This document shows, in pieces, positions 59,157 through 64,000 of a stretch of 64,000 nt of DNA. A model generated the notes under the pieces. It saw only the letters and a list, made by a program, of their open reading frames with translations, searched no databases and was not told the DNA's origin. Made by a program: the position numbers and the translations under genes. Position 1 is the stretch's first letter; each line of letters starts with the position of its first letter. The stretch covers positions 217,104 through 281,103 of the forward strand of contig NZ_JAJLJH010000005.1 in the NCBI RefSeq assembly GCF_023231945.1, given 5' to 3'. This DNA comes from Scleromatobacter humisilvae. Its GTDB lineage: Bacteria; Pseudomonadota; Gammaproteobacteria; Burkholderiales; Burkholderiaceae_C.

Positions 59157-59327
59157 GGGAACCCTCCGTCACACGTCACGCGCCGCTTCCGACGTTCAGG
59201 CCATTGTGCGCCTTGGTTGCACGGGTTACAAAGCGTATCAAATGCAACCGTGATGTCCGTCATATTGCCCAGCGAACGCCCGTCGGCCCATCCCCAAGGA
59301 GGGTGAGTCGGGGGCGCACGTGCTTCC

Positions 59328-59936
59328 ATGAATGATGAACTGATGGATCCCAAAAAGCATTCGGATACACCCGTTGCCCGGCTTTCAAGTCGCAGCCCGT
59401 CGCGATTTGCCGTCTGCGCGGCCATGGTGGCGCTCGCCGGATGCAGCCCGACCTTCGATTGGCGCAGCGTCCCGCTGCCCGACACCCAACTTGTAACCGA
59501 ACTGCCCTGCCGCCCGGGCCGTTTCCAGCGCGACGTGACGGTGGCCGGCGTGCCGCTGAAGCTGTTCATGCTGTCCTGCGAGGCCGGCGGCATCACGTAT
59601 GGCGTCGCGACGGCCGACGTCGGCGATCCGGCGCGCGTCGACGCGGTGCTGCACGCCCTGCGCGAGAGCGCCGCGATGGCGATCCGGTCGGCCGATTCGC
59701 CGGCTGGCGCGTTGAACATGCCCGGGGTCACCCCGTTTTCAGGAAATTCCAGTGCGCACCTGCATGGCCGACGGCCGGATGGCCAGACGATCGACGAGGC
59801 GATCCGTGTCTTCGGGCGGGGCACGCGCGTCTACCAGGCCAGCGCCGTGGGACCCTCGCTGCCGGAGAGCGCCGTCAGGCCGTTCGAGGACGGCTTGCGC
59901 TTCGACCTGGAAAAAGTCGCACCTGACCCCACGTAG
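59328..59936 (+). CDS. Hypothetical lipoprotein
   Basis: 202 residues with a lipoprotein signal (FAVCAAMVALAGCSPTF). The mature part is about 165 residues with two further cysteines (ELPCRPGRF, LSCEAGG) and no known domain. ATG 59343 is an alternative start. An AAGGAGG at 59296-59302 is too far away for either ATG. Function unknown. A 157-bp gap follows, with GCCGATAA at 60043-60050. Confidence 0.6.
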   Translation: MNDELMDPKKHSDTPVARLSSRSPSRFAVCAAMVALAGCSPTFDWRSVPLPDTQLVTELPCRPGRFQRDVTVAGVPLKLFMLSCEAGGITYGVATADVGDPARVDAVLHALRESAAMAIRSADSPAGALNMPGVTPFSGNSSAHLHGRRPDGQTIDEAIRVFGRGTRVYQASAVGPSLPESAVRPFEDGLRFDLEKVAPDPT

Positions 59937-60093
59937 GCTTCAAGTTGGTGCGTTGCGCACAAGGAAGCGTGCAAATGCGCCACTAAATGCGGCGAGTTCC
60001 CCCGCATCCCGACTGCGCGTACTAGGTTTGCCGAGCTTCCAGGCCGATAATCTTTTGTTTGCGTCGTTTCAAGACGCTCGGATTTGAGTCCAC

Positions 60094-60543
60094 GTGGCCG
60101 CTGTATTGCTGATCGCTCATGCCCCCCTCGCTTCGGCGTTGTTGTCCGTCGCGGGACACTGCTATGAGGAAAAGGGCCACCTGTTCGAGGCCATCGACGT
60201 CGAACCGACAATGTCCGCCGAAACGGTCGAGGCGCTTGCGCGCGCGGCGCTGGAGCGGCTCAACACCCGCGAGGTGCTGGTGCTGACCGACGTGTTCGGC
60301 GCCACGCCCTGCAACGTCGCGCAACGGCTGTCCGATGGCGTCAACGTCCGCGTGGTGGCCGGCGTCAATGTGCCGATGCTGTGGCGCTCGCTGTGCTATC
60401 TCGGCGAGCCGCTCGACGCGCTGGTCGCCCGCGCGGTGTCCGGCGCTTCCCAAGGCGTGATGCAGGTCGCCCAGACGCGGCCGCAAAACCAGACCCTTTC
60501 TCCCATCACGAATGATCCGAACAACGCTCGCCATCAGCAATAA
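60094..60543 (+). CDS. PTS EIIA component, mannose family (regulatory)
   Basis: 149 residues from GTG 60094. The phosphorylated His9 is in VLLIAHAPLASALL, and LTDVFGATPCNVAQR is the conserved mannose-family loop. No EIIB or EIIC gene is nearby, and in betaproteobacteria this set is a regulatory phosphorelay rather than a sugar transporter. It overlaps ptsH by 32 nt. The C-terminal Asn/Gln-rich tail comes from that overlap. Confidence 0.9.
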   Translation: MAAVLLIAHAPLASALLSVAGHCYEEKGHLFEAIDVEPTMSAETVEALARAALERLNTREVLVLTDVFGATPCNVAQRLSDGVNVRVVAGVNVPMLWRSLCYLGEPLDALVARAVSGASQGVMQVAQTRPQNQTLSPITNDPNNARHQQ

Positions 60544-60781
60544 GCTCGGCCTTCACGCCCGGGCATCGGCCAAACTCACGAAGCTCGCCAGCAGCTTCAA
60601 GTGCGAGGTGTTCATGGCCCGCAACGGGCGGCGCGTCAACGCCAAGAGCATCATGGGCATCATGATGCTGGCCGCCGGCCTCGGCGCCGAAGTCGAGCTC
60701 GAGACCGAGGGCGAGGACGAGCAGCAGGCCACCGACGCGATCACCGCGCTCGTCAACGACAAGTTCGGCGAAGGCCAGTAG
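60512..60781 (+). CDS. ptsH: Phosphocarrier protein HPr
   Basis: 89 residues with His15 in NKLGLHARASA and Ser46 in NAKSIMGIMML. HPr takes phosphate from EI and passes it to EIIA. Ser46 is the HPr-kinase site, but no hprK is in the window. The start overlaps the EIIA gene. The EI gene follows only after an antisense gene of about 840 bp. Confidence 0.95.
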   Translation: MIRTTLAISNKLGLHARASAKLTKLASSFKCEVFMARNGRRVNAKSIMGIMMLAAGLGAEVELETEGEDEQQATDAITALVNDKFGEGQ

Positions 60782-60810
60782 ACCGGCGCCTCGGGCGCTC
60801 GTCCGGGCGT

Positions 60811-61647
60811 TCAGCCCAGGAAATGGCGCCTGTAGCGGGCCGGGATGTCGGCCACGCGCGTCAGCATCGGCAGGTCGGCCGTGTTGAATTCCGGATCCCA
60901 CGCCGGCGCGCCCAGCACCTTGGCGCCCATGCGCAGGTAGCCCTTGATCAGCGCCGGCGCTTCCACGTCCAGGCCCTGGTTCAGGTCGTCCACCGGCAGC
61001 GCCACGCGCGGACGCACCTGCCATTCGACCGGCGCGAGGTGCGTCTCGCGCAGGCTCGCCCACAGGCTTGCGGCGCAATGGCCGCCGTCGCGCATCGAGA
61101 TGCTCGCGCAGCCGATCACCGTCTCCATGGCGTTGTGCTCCATGAACTGGGCCAGCGCGCCCCACAGCGCCAGGATGACGGTGCCGGAGCGGTGATCCCG
61201 GTGCACGCAACTGCGGCCGAGCTCGACCATGCGCTCGCGCAGCGGGCGCAGCTGCGTCAGGTCGAATTCGGTGTCGCTGTAGAAGCTGCCGGCGCGGCGG
61301 GCGGCGCTGGGCGTCAGCACGCGGTAGGTGCCGACGACCTCGCCGAGCTCGTCGTTCGCGGGCGCGGTGCGAACGATCAGGTGTTCGCAGAATTCGTCGA
61401 ACAGGTCGATGTCGTGGCCGGCCGGAGCACCGGGGACGGGCGTCGGCTGCGCGCCCATCTCCTCGACGAAGACCTGGTGGCGCAGGCGCTGGGCGGCGCG
61501 GACGTCGTCGAGCTGGCGCGCCCACACGACCTGCAGTGTCGGGGCGACGTGCGAGCGCTGCGCGCGGCCGGCCGGGCGGTCGGGCCGGCGCAGGCTGTCG
61601 AGCTGGCCGCCGGCGGCCAGCCCGGGTGTGTTGACGAACTCGGTCAT
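60811..61647 (-). CDS. olsB: L-ornithine N-acyltransferase OlsB-like
   Basis: 278 residues. VELGRSCVHRDHRSG, METVIGCASISM and the end ALIKGYLRMGAKVLGAPAWD are the OlsB pattern: the GNAT-like enzyme that adds a 3-hydroxyacyl chain to ornithine in phosphate-free ornithine lipid synthesis. The N-terminal 30 residues are low in conservation. The OlsA partner is not in the window. It lies antisense between ptsH and ptsI. Confidence 0.8.
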   Translation of the reverse strand: MTEFVNTPGLAAGGQLDSLRRPDRPAGRAQRSHVAPTLQVVWARQLDDVRAAQRLRHQVFVEEMGAQPTPVPGAPAGHDIDLFDEFCEHLIVRTAPANDELGEVVGTYRVLTPSAARRAGSFYSDTEFDLTQLRPLRERMVELGRSCVHRDHRSGTVILALWGALAQFMEHNAMETVIGCASISMRDGGHCAASLWASLRETHLAPVEWQVRPRVALPVDDLNQGLDVEAPALIKGYLRMGAKVLGAPAWDPEFNTADLPMLTRVADIPARYRRHFLG

Positions 61648-61777
61648 TCAAGTGGCTCCCAATATGGCGGCGATGGTCGCGACGTGCCGTGACGCGCCCA
61701 TGAAGGCGTGGTGATACCCGTGTGACACCACGGCGCAATCGTCGAGTTGGCGCGGGGCAGCCGGCCGCCTTGCTGCT

Positions 61778-61783
61778 ACATTG
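61778..61783 (+). promoter_or_regulatory. Possible -10 of ptsI
   Basis: TACATT preceded by CTGC, 61 nt before the ptsI start. No convincing -35 at normal spacing. It gives ptsI its own promoter after the inserted antisense gene. Confidence 0.3.
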
Positions 61784-61800
61784 ACCGTTCGAACCCGCCG

Positions 61801-61825
61801 GCTCGCCAGCCCGCGCCCGGCGAGC
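61801..61825 (+). promoter_or_regulatory. Stem-loop in the ptsI leader
   Basis: GCTCGCC and GGCGAGC form a perfect 7-bp stem with an 11-nt loop, ending 8 nt before the GGAGG ribosome site of ptsI. It could influence translation or mRNA stability. Confidence 0.4.
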
Positions 61826-61843
61826 GGTTCGCGGAGGTTGTTC

Positions 61844-63625
61844 GTGAGCATTCAGGTGTTCGGTCTGCCGGTGTCGCGCGGGGTCGCGATCGGCCGTGCG
61901 GTGCTCGTCGCGTCGAGCCGGGTCGACGTCGCCCACTACTACGTCGAGGCCGCGATGATCGACGCCGAGGTGCGTCGCCTGGGCGCCGCGCGCGACCTGG
62001 TCGTGCAGGAACTCACCGCGCTGAAGGGCGACGTTCCCGAGGACGCGCACGACGAGCTGGTCGCGCTGCTCGACGTCCACCTGATGCTGCTGCAGGACGA
62101 TTCGCTGTCGGAGGCGACGCGGCAGTGGATCGTCGAGCGCCACTACAACGCCGAATGGGCGCTGTCGTCGCAGCTGGAGGTGATCGCGCGCCAGTTCGAC
62201 GAGATGGAGGACGAGTACCTGCGCGATCGGAAGGCCGACCTGGAGCAGGTGGTCGAGCGCGTCATCACCGCGCTGGGGCGTCTCGGCGGCGATTCGTTCG
62301 ACAACCCGCCGCCCCAGGGCCAGCGCGACTTCGCCGGCGAAGACCCGCTCGTACTGGTGGCCAACGACATCGCCCCGGCGGACATGCTCAAATTCAGGCG
62401 CAGCGTGTTCACCGGCTTCGTGACCGACGTCGGCGGACGCAATTCGCACACGGCGATCGTCGCGCGCAGCATGGACATTCCGGCGGTGGTCGGCGCCCGT
62501 GAGGCGAGCCGCATCGTCACCCAGGACGACTGGATCATCATCGACGGCGACGCCGGCGTCGTGATCGTCAACCCATCTCCCATCGTGCTCGAGGAATACC
62601 GCTTCCGCCAGCGCCAGGTCGAGCTCGAGCGGGCGCGGCTGGACCGACTGCGCCACACGCCGGCCGTCACGCTGGACGGGCATCCGATCGAGCTGCTGGC
62701 CAACATCGAGCTGCCCAGCGACGCCCAGGCGGTGCTGGACGCCGGCGCCGTGGGCGTCGGCCTGTTCCGCAGCGAGTTCCTGTTCATGAACCGTGCCGGC
62801 CGCCTGCCGGGCGAGGAAGAGCAGTACGAGGCCTACAGCAAGGTGGTCAAGGCGCTGGCGGGCCTGCCAGTCACGATCCGCACGGTCGACATCGGCGCCG
62901 ACAAGCAGTTGGACCGCACGCCACAGCAGATGGAGCGCGTCGACCACAACCTCAACCCGGCGCTCGGGCTGCGGGCGATTCGCTGGAGCTTGTCCGAGCC
63001 GGAGATGTTCGGCGAGCAGTTGCGCGCGATCCTGCGCGCGAGCGTGCACGGCAAGGTGCGGCTGCTGGTTCCGATGGTGGCGCAACTGCGCGAGGTGCGC
63101 TTGCTGATCGAGGCGATCGAGCGCGCCAAGGCGCAGCTGCGTGCGCGCGCGCAGGCCTACGTCGACGTGGCCATCGGCGCGATGATCGAGGTGCCCGCCG
63201 CGGCCCTGATGCTGCCGTCGTTGCTGAAGTACTTCGACTTCGTCTCGATCGGCACCAACGACCTGATCCAGTACACGCTGGCCATCGACCGCGCCGACGA
63301 GGCCGTCTCCCATCTCTACGACCCGTGGCATCCGGCGGTGCTGCGGCTGATCGCCCAGACCATCGCCAAGGCCCAGGAGCTGGGCAAGGAAGTCTCCGTG
63401 TGCGGCGAGATGGCCGGCGACCCGGCGTTCACCGAGCTGCTGCTGGGCATGGGCCTGCGTAGCTTCTCGATGCACCCCACGCAGGTGTCCTCCATCAAGA
63501 AGCGCATCCTGCGGGTGGACTCATCGGTGTGGAACAAGCATATCGACCTGATCTGCGAAGCGGACGATCCGCAGGTGACCTACGGGCGACTGCAGACGGC
63601 AGTGCCTGGGCACGTCGGAGGCTGA
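61844..63625 (+). CDS. ptsI: PEP-protein phosphotransferase (enzyme I)
   Basis: 593 residues from GTG 61844, which has GGAGG 6 nt upstream. It autophosphorylates from PEP on the His of GGRNSHTAIVARS and passes phosphate to HPr. The C-terminal barrel has VGLFRSEFLFMNR, FVSIGTNDLIQYTLAIDRAD and the catalytic Cys in VSVCGEMAGDP. The frame is open upstream but lacks homology there. Last gene before the rRNA promoters. Confidence 0.95.
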   Translation: MSIQVFGLPVSRGVAIGRAVLVASSRVDVAHYYVEAAMIDAEVRRLGAARDLVVQELTALKGDVPEDAHDELVALLDVHLMLLQDDSLSEATRQWIVERHYNAEWALSSQLEVIARQFDEMEDEYLRDRKADLEQVVERVITALGRLGGDSFDNPPPQGQRDFAGEDPLVLVANDIAPADMLKFRRSVFTGFVTDVGGRNSHTAIVARSMDIPAVVGAREASRIVTQDDWIIIDGDAGVVIVNPSPIVLEEYRFRQRQVELERARLDRLRHTPAVTLDGHPIELLANIELPSDAQAVLDAGAVGVGLFRSEFLFMNRAGRLPGEEEQYEAYSKVVKALAGLPVTIRTVDIGADKQLDRTPQQMERVDHNLNPALGLRAIRWSLSEPEMFGEQLRAILRASVHGKVRLLVPMVAQLREVRLLIEAIERAKAQLRARAQAYVDVAIGAMIEVPAAALMLPSLLKYFDFVSIGTNDLIQYTLAIDRADEAVSHLYDPWHPAVLRLIAQTIAKAQELGKEVSVCGEMAGDPAFTELLLGMGLRSFSMHPTQVSSIKKRILRVDSSVWNKHIDLICEADDPQVTYGRLQTAVPGHVGG

Positions 63626-63657
63626 GCGCGGGGCGAAAGCGATTTTTCGCAAAGGGC

Positions 63658-63687
63658 TTGCGCAAGTCGAAACTGCTGACATAGAAT
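63658..63687 (+). promoter_or_regulatory. rRNA operon promoter P1 (distal)
   Basis: -35 TTGCGC (63658-63663), 18-nt spacer, -10 TAGAAT (63682-63687). The bases after the -10, GCAGGCTTCGCTG, recur after P2. Confidence 0.6.
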
Positions 63688-63800
63688 CGCAGGCTTCGCT
63701 GATCACAAGTCAGCTCTGACCGCAGCGCGGTGGTGGGCCGGAAGGTTCCCATGCCAGGCCAGGGCGAGATGAAGATTGACGAAGGTCTGCAAAACAATGC

Positions 63801-63830
63801 TTGACGACGATTCGAAATCGGGCATAGAAT
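63801..63830 (+). promoter_or_regulatory. rRNA operon promoter P2
   Basis: -35 TTGACG (63801-63806), 18-nt spacer, -10 TAGAAT (63825-63830), then GCAGGCTTCGCTG as in P1. A GC-rich discriminator is typical of growth-rate and ppGpp control. Confidence 0.7.
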
Positions 63831-63901
63831 GGCAGGCTTCGCTGGAAACAAATCGAACTTTGATTTGCAGCCAACGAAACGAAGCGCGAAAGTCTGACTG
63901 C

Positions 63902-63930
63902 TTGACAAGGTTTTAAAAGCAGATCATAAT
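63902..63930 (+). promoter_or_regulatory. rRNA operon promoter P3 (proximal)
   Basis: Consensus -35 TTGACA (63902-63907), 17-nt spacer, -10 CATAAT (63925-63930). The best sigma-70 promoter in the window. Confidence 0.8.
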
Positions 63931-63939
63931 TCCGCTTCT

Positions 63940-63955
63940 GTGCTGATAACAGCAC
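63940..63955 (+). promoter_or_regulatory. BoxB-like hairpin of the rRNA leader
   Basis: GTGCTG-ATAA-CAGCAC, a perfect 6-bp stem just after P3. A second hairpin, GCAAAC-AACG-GTTTGC, follows at 63962-63977. Both precede boxA, as in antitermination leaders. Confidence 0.6.
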
Positions 63956-63984
63956 GACGACGCAAACAACGGTTTGCCTCGCAA

Positions 63985-63997
63985 GCTCTTTAAAAAT
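63985..63997 (+). promoter_or_regulatory. BoxA antitermination site of the rRNA leader
   Basis: GCTCTTTAAAAAT matches the boxA consensus TGCTCTTTAACA bound by NusB/S10. It shows that the 16S rRNA gene begins shortly beyond position 64000; no mature rRNA sequence is inside the window. Confidence 0.85.
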
Positions 63998-64000
63998 CAA

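Noticed and set aside
60043..60050. GCCGATAA as a sigma-28 -10 before the EIIA gene
   Set aside because: No matching -35 at the right distance; GATAAT is a frequent sigma-70 -10 in this window.
61789..61796. GTTCGAAC resembling a tRNA T-arm upstream of ptsI
   Set aside because: No cloverleaf can be drawn around it; it is an isolated palindrome.
60506..63475. Minus-strand open frame of about 990 codons antisense to ptsI and across ptsH
   Set aside because: It covers clear real genes on the other strand and its translation is His/Arg/Ala-rich low complexity, a high-GC shadow.

Overview
The window is about 68% GC and reads as a continuous chromosomal stretch of a betaproteobacterium of the order Burkholderiales, most like the Rubrivivax/Leptothrix/Roseateles branch. 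This is inferred from gene content and order: a dac-dat-ybeD-lipB-lipA run, a mannose-type EIIA-HPr-EI set with no sugar permease, DUF1840 and DUF883 small proteins, radA-alr-lplT clustering, and an rRNA leader ending in a boxA. No transposase, integrase, phage gene, CRISPR array or recognisable defence locus was seen.

Layout. 1-12.6 kb: ilvE with a CHCC zinc-finger gene, a SPOUT RNA methyltransferase, a phosphoesterase, radA, alr, lplT, several transporters, a glutathione peroxidase and an aromatic aminotransferase. 12.2-15.3 kb: a GFA protein, a LysR regulator with two dyads upstream, an orphan 90-residue protein and the lipoprotein RlpA. 15.3-28.3 kb: two divergent peptide ABC transporter operons, one with a Tat-like binding protein and one with two tandem OppA paralogues. 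28.3-34.1 kb: tRNA-Arg(CCG), a Nudix hydrolase, cytochrome b561 with three tandem YceI genes, DAHP synthase, RDD and VOC proteins. 34.1-40.5 kb: a 3-oxoadipyl-CoA-type thiolase, an HD-GYP protein coupled to a degenerate GGDEF-EAL protein, a receiver protein and DUF883. 40.6-47.9 kb: ruvB, a copper chaperone, ruvA, phoH-ybeY, hemB, a candidate small RNA and hemJ. 49.1-54.9 kb: ferredoxin, hydrolase, then dac-like, dat, ybeD, an AP2-like gene, lipB and lipA. 55-63.6 kb: a hydrolase/AraC pair, TlpA-like, DUF4197, a pseudo-hybrid kinase, and the regulatory PTS (EIIA, HPr, EI) with olsB inserted antisense. 63.63-64.0 kb: three tandem rRNA promoters and an antitermination leader; the 16S gene must start just beyond the window.

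The most notable points are: (1) a dac homologue in its conserved operon that has lost key residues in all three active-site motifs; (2) two other predicted pseudo-signalling proteins; (3) a run of stem-loops ending in a strong terminator between hemB and hemJ; (4) eight genes with a -10-like hexamer placed 6-7 nt before the start codon, suggesting leaderless mRNAs; (5) matching 18-codon upstream ORFs overlapping the starts of the DAHP synthase and lipB genes; and (6) LexA-box-like sites at radA and ruvB. Most of the rest is ordinary housekeeping and transport DNA.
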